From: Copromyces sp. CBS 386.78
Lineage: Eukaryota; Ascomycota; Sordariomycetes; Sordariales; Sordariaceae
Direction of reading: 5' to 3'
DNA length: 64,000 nucleotides
Assembly: GCA_030685235.1 (NCBI GenBank)
Contig: MU839202.1
Location: 1 to 64,000 of the forward strand
Shown here: one piece after another, positions 21,196-32,740 of the stretch
How positions within the stretch are numbered: the first letter of the stretch is position 1
Layout: the number at the start of each line of letters is the position of its first letter
Made by a program: the position numbers and the translations under genes
Notes under the pieces: model-generated
The model's database searches: none
The model's input: the letters and a program-made list of their open reading frames with translations, nothing else
Told to the model about the DNA's origin: nothing

Positions 21196-23791
21196 ATGGC
21201 ACAATGTGGTATACCGAGATCCTGGTCGGATGGAGGACGATTTCACCAGGCTCGCTCGCAACCGCAGATCGGAAAGAGCATTAGGTTTGGCAGTTTCAAT
21301 GACAGGCGACGAGCAAGAAATCCGGATCTTAAGCGGTGGGATGGTGCCTCTAGGACTTCCCAACCGTGGGACTGCTTAGGGAAAAGAGTACGTCTGAGCG
21401 GGAAATATCAAGTCAACGAGAGATACCAAGGCTAACTTATAGCTAGGACCCGGAGCTATGGCATCGCAAGGGCAATTGTTTGGTGTATCTATATGGTCGT
21501 GGCCAGTCGAATCGGAGCCCTTCGTTCAAGGTGCCCTTCAACACCCTGCTCGCAACGCAATGCCAGCCCCTGATCGCGAGATATATCAGGCGGGATATCC
21601 CACAAACCTTAGACACCGGAGCCAGCCAGATCGAGCTCTACATTCCTGCTCCTACTACGGCCACTGAAGAAGAGGCTTTGCGTCATTACCTGGACATTCG
21701 CAATTTCTTTGCCTGGGTTTTTCGGAGATCGATGGTAGGGGAACATCTTGGAGCAACACTTATCCGTCTTTTACACACCATGACTGAGTTCCGATGTCTT
21801 GGGGTAAACAATGCGGACGACCTGTTGAGTTACGCCGACGAAGAAGGTTATCTGGAAATGTGCAATCAACTAGCACATGCCTTAGGTGTGCTTCACTTTG
21901 CGGAGTACTGTCAAAATCGCAGGCTCTACATTGAGGCATTCACCCACTGTACCGGAATGTTCGACGAGTTGTACATTGTCCCTGAATATCAGGCAAGCGA
22001 CCCTTCCATCTATGTCGACTTCTTTGGGCTATAAGCTAACTAGTCGTTTAGGTTATCACGTCCGCAACTCGAAGGCTCCTCCGTCAAGCAAAAGCTGAGA
22101 TGGATGAGAGACTTGGACAAGCCACGTTGATGCTGCAAAACTTTCTGAAGGAGGATCTATCCCAGGCTCATCTGGGACTGCCGGTCGGGGGACGGTCCCA
22201 TCTTGAGCGTTTCCGAACCTTCCTCCATGCTTACTTCGCCACCAAGATCGGATACTACCCGCCAACATCAATCGACCAGCGATACTTGATATTTCCTCCG
22301 GGGATATATCGAACAATGCGAGATGACATCGAAGCTTTATACGAGCTCTTGGTAGACAACACATATACACCATCAGAAAGCATACCAGCCTCTGCTCAAG
22401 GGGGACTGTGCACTCTGCAGTGTGTTCATGGCTTCGATGTGCGGAAGACGTACCCTCCGCTTCCTCATCCCCTGCCTTTACTGCCGGAACTACCTACTAC
22501 CAGTGCATCTCGAAGAACCTCCTGGCTACACAAAGCCGACAAATTGAAGCCTGACCAACGGGTGGTTGAACATGCAGCACTGGCGAAAGCATCCAACAGA
22601 ACCAATGCCGCCATATCCAGGAATCCACTTGTCATTGCATATCAAAGATATGAGGAAGATTGCGTGTTCTCGCCTGTCAAGATCGATAGACAAGAGAAAA
22701 TCTCGCAAATTGACGCGCGGAAGGTGCGATGGATACTTGTCTATGCAATCTATCAAGTACTACGAGCCTGCACTCAGGCTCCTCTGGAATGCCAGGATGT
22801 TAGAAATGCTTACTACAATATGGCTGTTAGTACCGAAAATCTACCGCCTTGGGATGGGGATGACTATGAGTCGAGCTTCAGCACTCGATTCCCAAGGGGA
22901 ACAAGACAAGATGGTCATACATTTTCCAAGTCGCTGCCAAACTTCTCACTTCCCACGCCCCTCATTCTGTCATCATTTCCGGCGGTGTTTACCTATGGCG
23001 AAGACAGAAAGATCCGGCCGGATATCGACCACTTCGCATTGTTACATGCTAGGACGCCTAGTGGTATCGCAACAGACCCCAGACCGATGTCCCCGCCCAA
23101 TGTTCCAACCCGGGTTCACAGTCTCACCAGGAGTATCAGTCATTCTTTCAATGCCTTTACTGGGACCCGACCAGTAGAGCAAGAGTCCACTTCACCAAAT
23201 CGCAGCAGGCGTGCCTCGTACCACGAAATCGTCATCCAAGGATATGGGAATGGAACCAACGATGTCCACCCCGGCAATAGCGAGCCAACACTAGACAGCA
23301 TGCTGCCTCAGTCATCTGTCGACGTTACGAAGGCATCCGATACCCGAACCCCAGAACAGGGTATCAGGACGCAAGGTATTACGCTCCGCTCACCATCGAC
23401 CGCATCCACGTCATCCAATAACACTACCGGATCTAGTACGACAAGCAGGAAGACGGCTGTTTCTGCGTCTTCAACAGCACCGAGCTTCTGCAGCTCACCA
23501 ACGTCACCGAAAGCCCTAGTGACTGGAGAAGAACTCGTGCGCGGTATGCCAGTAGGGAGAAGTGATATTGTACCTCCGCTCCCTCGCAGAAGCAGTCGAC
23601 GGAGACGGAGCGAGTGCCAACCTGATCCTCTGAGAATCCGGAAAACTCAGTCGACAACCTCCCTTGATATTCTTGGAAGGGATGACAATGAGCCCAGGTG
23701 CTTGTCTACGTACGAGACGAGTAACGACCCATGGGCACAGTATGCAGATGTGGGTGGGTTGAGAGACTTGGAGGTGAAGATTCCAGTATGA
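21196..23791 (+). CDS. Fungal DUF8004-type protein with a GC-AG intron
   Basis: Exons 21196-21387, 21447-21992 and 22052-23791, giving 825 aa. The start ATG (taccATGg) precedes a polar leader. The conserved block runs from KRWDG through DPELWHRKGNCLVYLYGRGQS, SFKVPFNTLLA, ELYIPAP, RNFFAWVFRRSMVGEHLG and LLSYADEEGYLEM to CTGMFDELYIVPEYQ, which I associate with the fungal family DUF8004 of unknown function. The second intron begins CAG|GCAAGC, a GC-AG intron. Joining there restores the frame and the continuous family sequence PEYQVITSATRRLLRQA. The rest is a second helical domain to about residue 480 and a long Ser/Thr/Pro-rich low-complexity tail with a basic RRSSRRRRS motif, a possible phosphorylation site cluster. 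Confidence 0.82.
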
Positions 23792-24179
23792 CACCTCAGA
23801 GGTTAAGCTCGTCACACCCGCTCCGGTTAACGTTTCCTTTGTACGCTGCGTGGTGATTCCATATTTTTGCGGAAAGTCGATTACATGACACATACAAACT
23901 TGTTTTCTTCTGTCTACCTTTTCTACGATCCACGGAGTTGGTTTTGATACCCAGCATTTGATTTCCTTTGTTCCTTGGTTTTCATTTTGGCACTCAAGCT
24001 CGAATAATACACATGCGAAAATACCAATATTCCCTTCTCAACATTAATCTGCTCAAAACAATCTGCGAACAGCCCCTTATGCCAGACCACAGCGTCCATA
24101 TGTTGTCACTTCCAAGCGGAGTTCCGAGAAGTCTCAATCGCCAGAGTGGTAATCGGGTTTGCTGTGCCACCCCAGTTTC
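23792..24179. other. Intergenic between convergent genes
   Basis: 388 bp between two stop codons. It holds 3' UTRs only as far as can be seen. Confidence 0.5.
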
Positions 24180-25793
24180 CTAGACATGCGGCCAGAACTC
24201 TGTCCAGCCTGGAACCTCGTAAATACCCGCTGGTGCTTTTCGGAAAGACGAACCCGCAACGCCTACCAGTCCTAGGCGGCTCAAGACATACACCCCCGTG
24301 TATACGTGAGGAAGCAGCCATGAGACCATCCTTTTGCGGTCGTTCTCTGGTTTGTAAAGTATTCCCATGACACCAGGGCCGTTGAGTAACATTGTGAATG
24401 CCCCGAGGAGCATTGTGGATGCGCAAATTCTCCAACAATACGCTTCTTCTTTGGTGACAAATTGATAATTCCAAGCCGCCATATGAATGCCGGAAAAGAT
24501 TCCGAACGTCAAAAACATCGCCCACTTCTCCAGATTCGGTCGCTTTGATTGTTGCGATTCTTTGACGGAAAATGACTCTCCGAACCCTTCGTTCCGCCTC
24601 ATCGTGATTTTCCTTCCGGTTGCCTCGTCAATAATTTCCGTCACTTCTGACGAAACTTGAACCTCCTTCGAGTGCTGGGATGATGGTGACTTCTCTGTTG
24701 CTGGCACCTTTTCTTCTTTCGTTTCTCTGCCCGCCGCTTTCTCCTCATTCTTGTCGCCTTTGCTGTACATTTCCATGAAGGCGGCCGTCGAAACCAACGC
24801 CAGGAGGTAGAATGAGACGACGTTTCCCCCCCGGAAGGAGTTGATGTTTTTGGAGATCTGGTCGAGATCGTTCTGATGGCAATATAGGTTCATCGTCTGT
24901 GGCTTGCTTGCATCCTCCACAGATGTGGCTGTGCCTTCTGTCGCTGCAAAGGTTGATGTTACGAGGTCTTTCATGGATTGAAACCACCCAACAGGTTGCT
25001 GTGTTGTGATCTCCTCGACTGTCGACGGAGCCCCGTCTTTCCCAGACACTTTTGGGTCTTCCACAGGGATGACTTTCTTGCTTGGATCCGGCCTGATGAT
25101 GAAAGGCTGCTCGATGTTGTGGGGGCACATGAACCAAAAGGAGAAGGTGATGATACCGCAAAACACATGTGCCGCAGCCAAGTCCTCCAACAAACTCACG
25201 GGGTAGTGAAGCACGAGCCGGGCGATAACGTTGACCATAAAGAACAACGTCTGCATAATCGAGATGAATTTCATGGTCGCATCGGATTTCGACTTGTCGT
25301 CAATCTCGTCCCTCGTGGGATAGTCCGAGTACTCCAGCTGCCGGGTATACGCGAGCCACAGGAGATCTCTGGGGCTAACCTTCTCCTTCACATCGGAATC
25401 GGGCATTTGCATATAGATGCCATCCATGATGCAGACAAAGGCCTGCTTCATGGTGAAGCGGTACCATCCGGGAAGTTGCCTTTGGTACACCAGGAAGCGG
25501 CCGCAGAGCCAAGTGGCCTCGAGGAGATCACGGACACTCCATACCGCCGCCACCTCGGGCAGAAGGAAGGTGTAGAGAAATCGGTTCCACCTATAGAGCC
25601 ATTTGGTTTTTCCGGAATGGTCGTCAGGTTTGCGGCACTTGTTGTGAAAGGATGTCCATGAGGCCAGGAGGATGGCGGTGCAGCAGGTGTAGATGATGCC
25701 CAGAGTGCCTCTGCCGGCCGTGTCGGAGTCAAGTCGAAATCCGGTGAGGGTCTGGAAATCGATCTCAGGGTGTGGTGTCTGAATGGGTGCCAT
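24180..25793 (-). CDS. Multi-pass membrane protein, copy A of a related pair
   Basis: A 537-aa intron-less gene. Hydrophobic segments lie near residues 29-46 (GRGTLGIIYTCCTAILLASWTSFH region), 70-85, 190-205, 220-240, 330-350, 430-445, 455-478 and 490-510. A hydrophilic loop of about 100 residues rich in Lys, Glu and Ser lies between about 350 and 430. Landmarks are GIHMAAWNYQF and a C-terminus ending SFRKAPAGIYEVPGWTEFWPHV. The same landmarks occur in the gene at 28013-29314, so the two are paralogues. This layout belongs to a large fungal family of uncharacterised membrane proteins. No enzyme motif is seen. Copy A carries an extra loop (about residues 255-330) containing a possible KRPN-type basic patch further on. 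Confidence 0.83.
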   Translation of the reverse strand: MAPIQTPHPEIDFQTLTGFRLDSDTAGRGTLGIIYTCCTAILLASWTSFHNKCRKPDDHSGKTKWLYRWNRFLYTFLLPEVAAVWSVRDLLEATWLCGRFLVYQRQLPGWYRFTMKQAFVCIMDGIYMQMPDSDVKEKVSPRDLLWLAYTRQLEYSDYPTRDEIDDKSKSDATMKFISIMQTLFFMVNVIARLVLHYPVSLLEDLAAAHVFCGIITFSFWFMCPHNIEQPFIIRPDPSKKVIPVEDPKVSGKDGAPSTVEEITTQQPVGWFQSMKDLVTSTFAATEGTATSVEDASKPQTMNLYCHQNDLDQISKNINSFRGGNVVSFYLLALVSTAAFMEMYSKGDKNEEKAAGRETKEEKVPATEKSPSSQHSKEVQVSSEVTEIIDEATGRKITMRRNEGFGESFSVKESQQSKRPNLEKWAMFLTFGIFSGIHMAAWNYQFVTKEEAYCWRICASTMLLGAFTMLLNGPGVMGILYKPENDRKRMVSWLLPHVYTGVYVLSRLGLVGVAGSSFRKAPAGIYEVPGWTEFWPHV

Positions 25794-28012
25794 TCTTCAG
25801 AGAAGAGGTCAAGGCCTCCAGTCGGTATTGGTCTGTGATGGGAAGAGAATGAATGGATGAGTCAAGTCAAGTTGTTGTCCAGACAAGAAGAGCCAAGAAC
25901 TGGGCACAAGTTCTGTCTACCAAGTCCCCGGGATCAATCATCCTTTTGAGTCGGTTCCCAGATAAGCTTGTTTACTCTCAAGTATTGAAGTACACGGTCA
26001 AACAGGGGACGGGGGTAGTATCATGCCAAACCCAAACTTCGAAACACCCCAGAACGCACGTTGGTGGCGTAAGGCCACTCCGGCCGCAAGGCATCCAAAC
26101 AGCCCCCAGACGGGTTGTAAGTTTGTTTGCCTATCGCCCCCTTGGCAATTTCATCCATGCAAGTTTTATACAACTCTACAACAAAACTCATGCAATTAAT
26201 TCCGACAGACAATCCTTCCAGCTGCCTGCTACCCGGCCTGCTGCAGTGTTCTAGACATTACCTACCTAGGTATCAATCTGCACGCCGGAGTTATAAGGAA
26301 GGGGCGAGTGTCTTTGTCCGGTTGGGGCCTTGGGGGGCGGGAGACGGATTCAGAAGTGTCTCAAGTGGAAGGAAACGATGCAGGGGGAAGAGAAAATTAA
26401 AACTCCGAAGTGGAAGTGTTGTGCGCCTTCCCGCGTGGTGCTGTGAGGAGAACGAGAGGAGCAGAAGTGATGGGATATCCACATGTTCACAGTTCGGAAC
26501 GGGAAGGAGCATAGTATTGCTGTTGATAACCGCGCGGAAGGATCGAAGGATCATGAACCATGGGGCTTGAACAAAAGAGGCGAAAAGGCAACTGAAAGAA
26601 GTTGCGGAGGGAAAGAGAGAAACTGAGTAGTCGTTGACCACGCACTCTACCTTCCTGTATCTTCCTCTCTTCCCTCTTTCCCTGTCCGGTCACCCAAACC
26701 CCAAAAGTCCAAAACCGGAAACCGCAAACCCATGGTTGCCTCACTCGCAAGCAGCCTTGATATTTGTCCTTGGGTCAGTTGTTTCATGATTGCAGCTTTC
26801 GCTTTCAGCTCTTCCCTTGTTTTGATGGCATGGATACACTACACAGCATGCACAGATTCGTTTGTCCAGTGCTCACTCCATGCTCACGACGAAATTAAAG
26901 GGTACCTTGGGATTTTCAGTGTGGTGGGATGGGAGGAGTATGCAGGTTTGCTATCACTACTATAAAGACGGGATTGAGACTCGGAGGTCTGTGTTTCTTG
27001 GGCTTTGAAGGCCCCGGCGGAGAGTAAATATCATGGAGCGATACCTCCAGTCGGCCACGCTGTGCGATGGGGTAAGGTACGTGATGGGGAGGTACGTGGG
27101 TGGGAAGTTTGCTTTTGCTTTCAGACAGAAGATATGGAAAGGTGAATGAGATGGGGGGCTAACATGGGGATGTGGTAGCTCTGGAGGGGCGGTGGTAGTT
27201 TGGTGACGGGTGGGTTTTTTGGTCACGATCGAGAATCTGGCTTTCCTTCCTTTCTTCCTTCCTTCCTGACTTCCAACATCACTTCCTCTTCTTGCTCATG
27301 CTAATGGTATCATCATACATCAGGATGGCATCGTCGTCTTTGAACCAGACCTTCCACTCGTCGGGACTCATTACTATCACAACAAGTTGTTAATTAACTC
27401 CGTTCCCCCCTGGACTACTTCGCTGAAAAAGCAACAACTCGACCAACAATGCCAGGCCAGAATGTTGAATCATGGCCTCACCTAGACCACCACAACAACA
27501 TAAGAAGTTTCCTAACCATTCTCGGACGAAAGGAAGACGAATCTGAACCAGTATCTTTTCCACACACCGTGCTTGAATAAGGCTCAAAAGACTCGCTTTC
27601 AACATGCCATACATCCAAACCACGAGCAAGTGCACCCGGGGCCATGAAGCAACCATTCCCAGGCCGACGGAGGGGGAAAGGATGTCTGTTGAAAGTCCAT
27701 ACCCCGCTCACTCACTCGGCTTCCCTTTTACCGGCACTTCTTCCACTATTTTTCGGCTTTCCTGCTTCTCCTTTGTCTCTCTTCCGTTATCAGCTACCGC
27801 TCCAGAACCAAGCCCATTTCTAGTCGTCGCCTTTCCACGTCCGTTAAGTTTGCATTTCCTTCCAGCTATCCACTTATCTCCTCCTTGTTCTCGGTCGAAA
27901 TCGGTTCTCCGTTGTTATTTTCCGATCAAGTGATCATTGTCCAATGAACCGTCGGTTCGGGAACTCCCACTCCATCGGCTCGACTAAATCTGTCTGTATC
28001 TCCCTCAACGCA
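25794..28012. other. Long intergenic stretch between the paralogous membrane genes
   Basis: 2.2 kb with no convincing gene. It includes a pyrimidine-rich tract near 27240-27275 and one short coding-like minus frame listed separately at 27279-27371. Frames at 27390-27711 (minus) could be an upstream exon of that frame but are unsupported. Confidence 0.4.
27279..27371 (-). CDS. Possible small ORF or 3' exon (30 aa)
   Basis: The frame reads MSPDEWKVWFKDDD and ends SMSKKRK, then TGA. Composition and codon choice look coding, and an AG (GATAG) sits two bases before the ATG. A GT donor at about 27480 in a compatible phase would join it to a minus-strand frame at 27482-27656. It may be the last exon of a short gene or a genuine micro-ORF. 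The family is not recognised. Confidence 0.28.
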   Translation of the reverse strand: MSPDEWKVWFKDDDAILMYDDTISMSKKRK

Positions 28013-29314
28013 TCAGATATGCGGCCAATATGGCGTCCATGACGGTGTCTCATAGAGACGCATGGGTGCTTTCCGGAAAGAGGCGAGTGCTACACCCAGC
28101 ATCATGGTGCGGACTAAGGGATATATGATGAGAATGGAGTTAAAAGTCCAGTCCCATGCCGTCTCTAGCTGAAATCCATCAACCTCCCTTTGATCCAAAC
28201 TGAAGGACATGCAGAGACCCAGCAATACGAGCGTAACTGAACCGCCTCGCCAAATCCACGTCTCTGTGACGGATGGGAAACTATAGTTCCACGCAGCCAT
28301 GTGAATGCCGGCAAATAGGACAGTCAGTGCTACCATGTTGACTATGAATATCTTCTCGGATGCTCCTTCGAATTCGCTGGTTTGCGGTGCAAATGTAGCT
28401 CGACGCTTTGGCTTCTTGTGGAGGAGGGATGGCCGTTCGCTGAGCGGCAATTCCTTACTCCACCTGTCCCCTCTTGGGTCCTCAGTTACAGACACTGGGG
28501 GTCTAGAAGATGCTTTATTTCTTGCTCCATCCGCAGAAACCAGTAATGTCCCCCGGTCGCTGGCCGATTCTTCTTGAGGCTCCCTACTTTCATTCACAGA
28601 TTGATCATTTGCCGTCCCAGATATATCTGGCTTGATGATAAAAGACAGACGGATGTCCTGAGGGCAATAGAACCAGCAAGCAAATTCAATAACGCCACAA
28701 AAGGCATTTCCGACAGTGATATCCTCAATCAGAGACACAGTGTATCCTCGAGCCAACCGGGCAATAATGTTGACGATAAACCACAATGTCTGAATGATGG
28801 AAAGTAATTTGAGTGTCCAGTCACGCTTGGACTTGTCGGCTATTTCGTCGTCTGTCGGCAAGACTGAGAAAGACAAGCTGCCGTTGCTCACCAGCTTTAC
28901 AAGCGCTTGTGGTCCCACCCACTTCGTCTCTTCAGAGCCCTGAGACCGCCGATAAACACTGTTCTTGACAAAAATAAAGGCTTGTGCTAAGCTGAAGTTG
29001 GCAAATTCTGGTCCTCCTACTTGTGCAACCGTTTTCCAAAGTCGCAAGGCATCGAATAGATTCTCGAAGCTTTCAACCGCTCCTGCCTCGGGGAGGAGAA
29101 AGGAATATGTAAACCTCAATCCGTACAATTTTCGAGCATCCTCCTTGGAAGACTTGTTCGGATCATAGGCCTCGCCGTGAAATGAACTCCAGGATGAAAG
29201 CAGAATGGTGCCGATGCAGGTCCAGATAATTCCCGCTGTCCCTCGTCCAGCAGGTTCCGGTTGGAAGCCAGTGAAGGCTGGGGTATCTCTCGTGTAGTAG
29301 AGCGTCGGTGGCAT
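28013..29314 (-). CDS. Multi-pass membrane protein, copy B of a related pair
   Basis: A 433-aa intron-less gene if started at the ATG at 29314 (MPPTLYYTRDTPAF). The frame is open to 29578 but the upstream part is Ser/Leu-rich and not shared with copy A. Shared landmarks with 24180-25793 are GRGTAGIIWTCIGTILLSSWSSFH, FLLPEAGAVES, DEIADKSKRDWTLKLLSIIQTLWFIVN split over two hydrophobic stretches, VSLIEDITVGNAFCGVI, GIHMAAWNYSF, and an ending of the form SFRKAPMRLYE then PYWPHI. The central soluble loop is shorter than in copy A. Function is unknown. Divergence between copies is substantial, so the duplication is old or they are neighbours from a large family. Confidence 0.83.
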   Translation of the reverse strand: MPPTLYYTRDTPAFTGFQPEPAGRGTAGIIWTCIGTILLSSWSSFHGEAYDPNKSSKEDARKLYGLRFTYSFLLPEAGAVESFENLFDALRLWKTVAQVGGPEFANFSLAQAFIFVKNSVYRRSQGSEETKWVGPQALVKLVSNGSLSFSVLPTDDEIADKSKRDWTLKLLSIIQTLWFIVNIIARLARGYTVSLIEDITVGNAFCGVIEFACWFYCPQDIRLSFIIKPDISGTANDQSVNESREPQEESASDRGTLLVSADGARNKASSRPPVSVTEDPRGDRWSKELPLSERPSLLHKKPKRRATFAPQTSEFEGASEKIFIVNMVALTVLFAGIHMAAWNYSFPSVTETWIWRGGSVTLVLLGLCMSFSLDQREVDGFQLETAWDWTFNSILIIYPLVRTMMLGVALASFRKAPMRLYETPSWTPYWPHI

Positions 29315-30080
29315 TGGGCCCTGAGGTGCCAGACTCGAATAAGAGGCGATTGTGAGTGTTCGTTGTTCGTTGGGCTTGGTTGTATGAGGATGTGCGAGAA
29401 GGGCTGGACGAGCTTTGAGGAGTTTGGAGTTTGACACAAAACAAAAGGATGGAGGGCAATGACTGCAAGAAGCAAGCCGGAAGAGTGGAGGGGAGAAGGG
29501 GAGGAAAACAGCGAAGTTACCAATCTGAGGCCTCACTTGCTTGGGCACCAATTCACGTCCGTACGCGGCACTCTGCACACCAACTGAGCTGAAGCGTTCA
29601 TATCAACCAATCGAAGCGTCCTCAACGAGGAACCTGGAGAGAGCCTTGCGCTTGAAAGATATTCCACGCGCTAGTAGGTGTTATCAATGCGTACTAAATA
29701 ATCTCCAGCATTTAACAGAACAGTAGCAGGAAATACAAATGAAGGGATAGAGGCACGTAAAGCGAAAGATAATAGGTACCTCTTCACACATGTGGCTCAC
29801 CATCACCCGTCAGTGTACAGCTAGCACAACACCTCCCCAACCCGAGCATCGATACACTCGTAACCATTGGACTGGCCTTCTCGATAGGCTGATCACCAAC
29901 CGCTCATAATCGATCATTATCCACAACAGCCACAACCCGTGGGTCAGCCAAACGCTCACCCAGCAATAGTTACGTCCACTAGCAAGTATCATTGACCGAA
30001 CCTCCTAAACGGAGCGTACTCTTCTTGAACGGTTGAAACCTCGGAATAGTTTCTCCATGAACGGAAGTTGCTCGGGCGGT

Positions 30081-30153
<73 letters not shown>

Positions 30154-32740
30154 AATGCATGCCAATATTGGAGTCGCTGATTGACTGATAAAATCTTAAA
30201 GGGGCTGGTATCGCACGTCGGACACTTACAAATAGAAAACAAGGGTACGATTCCGTTACCGAATGACATGCAGATAGAGGGGAGCTCCCGCTCACACGCC
30301 GGCACCGAGTACCATCGATCTTTGATCATGCCGGTGCCTCCTTTCCAGAACTTCATCTGACGGCACGAACTTGGCGGACCTTGGTGATACGTATATCCAA
30401 TGCTTCTTCAACATCGCACAAGTGTGTGCTTGCCATCGACCTCGTTCAGTGTATTGGAGGAGTGCGGGACCTGGAGCTGGACGTGGACGAGATCGTTGAG
30501 CAGGTGATGGAATTACTCGATTACTTGAAGCAACCGCCATAGGAAGTGGTCATTTTTGAAAGCAGGATATAGCTCGCTGTGTAGGGCTGATTTGTTGAGC
30601 TATGTAGTTTGGGGCGTGCATCTTTTTGGATGAGACTGAGCAAAGGAGACAGGAGGGGATAGCTCTGCGACGCTGATCAGCGTGGTCTGTTAGTGCAGAT
30701 GGTGATGGTGTTAGTAGAGGGAGACTCAAGACAGGCCAAGAGTCGAGGCAAGGACGAGGGAAAAAGCGGGTCTTTGAGTGTTGAAGGTGATATAACTGAG
30801 CCCAAGATTTCTGATAGCATCTATGAGAAGATATATTTACGAACCTCATCCTCCCAGCACGGGCCCCTTTGCGGCTGTCTCTGGAGTATGATTGCCGATT
30901 TCCTTCTCGCACATACACGCCTGAAACAGTGGTCCATATCGCTCCCTCTTCACTTCCGGATATCTTCTCTCGTTTATGCATCCGCAACGCTTGTAACTGA
31001 CGAGTACTGCAGGCACTTTCGAACACATATTGGATCTGTGGATAATAAGATATTGCTGGAGGGTGGCTGTATAATAGCTGGAGTGCTGCTACGGTATTGG
31101 CCTTGGAAGATGACTGCTGTAAAAGATGCAAAGACGATGGTGATGTCCTGAATGATGTGGCAGTCTGAAGGGGCTTCCGTCACAGATATTTATATCTGAT
31201 TTCGGAAATTCGGTATCGTGACCGCGGATGCGTATTGCCAACAAACATCGTTGGCAGGCTCTACTCTGACCGATTTAATATTCAACAGTCGAAATCGGCC
31301 ATTGATCCTAAAAAGAAGACCAAATGACATGCTGGAGCTACCTGTCAACTCTTTGACAGCCTGCCTCGTATTGGCACTACGCTTGAAAGGAACCCGGCCT
31401 GACCCAACACATAGTATCCATTGGCTGGCAGGTGTACACTTCGGTCGTGGAAGGGTTGTCCAGCTGCGAATATAGAAGTGCAATTACGGTCCGCTGCCGG
31501 GAGAGTATACGTGACGGCTCTTTCTTTGACTACTTCAACTGAGATCTAGTTGGGCCCCTACAGACCAGCTGAACGTCGTGACAGTATGTTTCGATGCCTT
31601 TCTTGGTTTCCGCATGCGCTATGACTTGTAACCAACAAATGAGTCGATTAGGCCAGGCGTCTGTCATGGCGAGGTAACTGTCAGCTTACATTTGGTAAGG
31701 AAATGACGAGGAAAAAGGACCATAATGAAAAACAGCTGGATGACCTTCCGAATATGATCTACCAAAGACATGAATATTTGTTGGAAGTTGAAGAAGAAAT
31801 GTAGTGTAGAAATGCACCATGGCAACCATTGGACCAACTAGAGTCGCCTGATATCACAGGTTCCTCAAGCGCCATCAACAACGCACAAGAGGTTATGCTG
31901 ATAATTCTGTTGTTCGGGTAGTTGGAGGAGAGTGGTTGCCGTCATGGGTGTGTAGGTCGACATACCGTTATATTTGAAACACTTGAACGTTACCTGTTCT
32001 GTCGTGAATATATTTACACATGTTAGAATTCGCCGTCTGAGCCGTGTCCTGTGTGGTTGACGCCAATCATCAATCGTTATTCGACTGGGAGAAACAATAG
32101 GATAGTCGTTGGTGTTGTTTGCCCATCCGGGCTGTTGGATACTGGTCAAAAATCTATACGCACCCGTATTACTCCTTTTTACACTTCGCCATTTTGCCAG
32201 ATACTTCCCGTTCCGTGTGAGGCAAACGGAATACGATACACACCAAATGGCGGGTGCGTGGATTACATCAAGATGCAAGAGGAACATATCCAGTGAATCC
32301 ATCCGGGCTCGGCGGACGAGATTACCCGTTGGGGAGGCTGACAGTTCCTGTCTATTTCCCAACTTCCTCAGCAACGGGTATGTACATGACGGGGGCATAG
32401 CCATCGTGGCTTCCCTGTACATAGCGTGTGCAGTCCAACTGCATTGTCTGTGGCAGCCGCGCTTGACATCCTGCTTTTCATACTGGTGTATCTTCCGTCT
32501 GTGATTGTGGAAATCTTACTTCGCTGGCGACAAGCACCTTCTACAGCAGAAGCTTCAAAGAAGTGTCACAGCCAACAGAGGGATATCATTTTGTGCAATT
32601 CGACCTCTCCTCATCACCCCATCTACCATCTTATGGTTGCTACTTGCGCGATGAACTGGCATGAAGGGGATATTTCTGTCACAGCCCACAGGAAAGCATC
32701 ACCAAGGAGAAGTCCAGTCCCAGCTCGTGGCCGAAGTGGT
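29315..32740. other. Long intergenic stretch; contains a 67-nt poly-A run
   Basis: 3.4 kb without a gene I can support. Frames at 30292-30540, 30550-31131 and 31865-32422 (minus) and 30693-31151 (plus) overlap one another and show no domains. The homopolymer is listed separately. Confidence 0.4.
30083..30149. repeat. 67-nt poly-A homopolymer
   Basis: An uninterrupted A-run from 30083 to 30149, flanked by GGTGC and GAACAATGC. It may be the tail of a retroposed sequence or a slippage-prone tract. No convincing flanking duplication was found. The exact length in an assembly is uncertain. Confidence 0.9.

Noticed and set aside
30550..31131. 193-codon minus-strand frame
   Set aside because: Overlaps an equally long plus-strand frame, has no domain or codon bias, and no splice signals suggest a real gene.
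31865..32422. 185-codon minus-strand frame
   Set aside because: No recognisable motif, poor codon bias and overlapping frames on the other strand.
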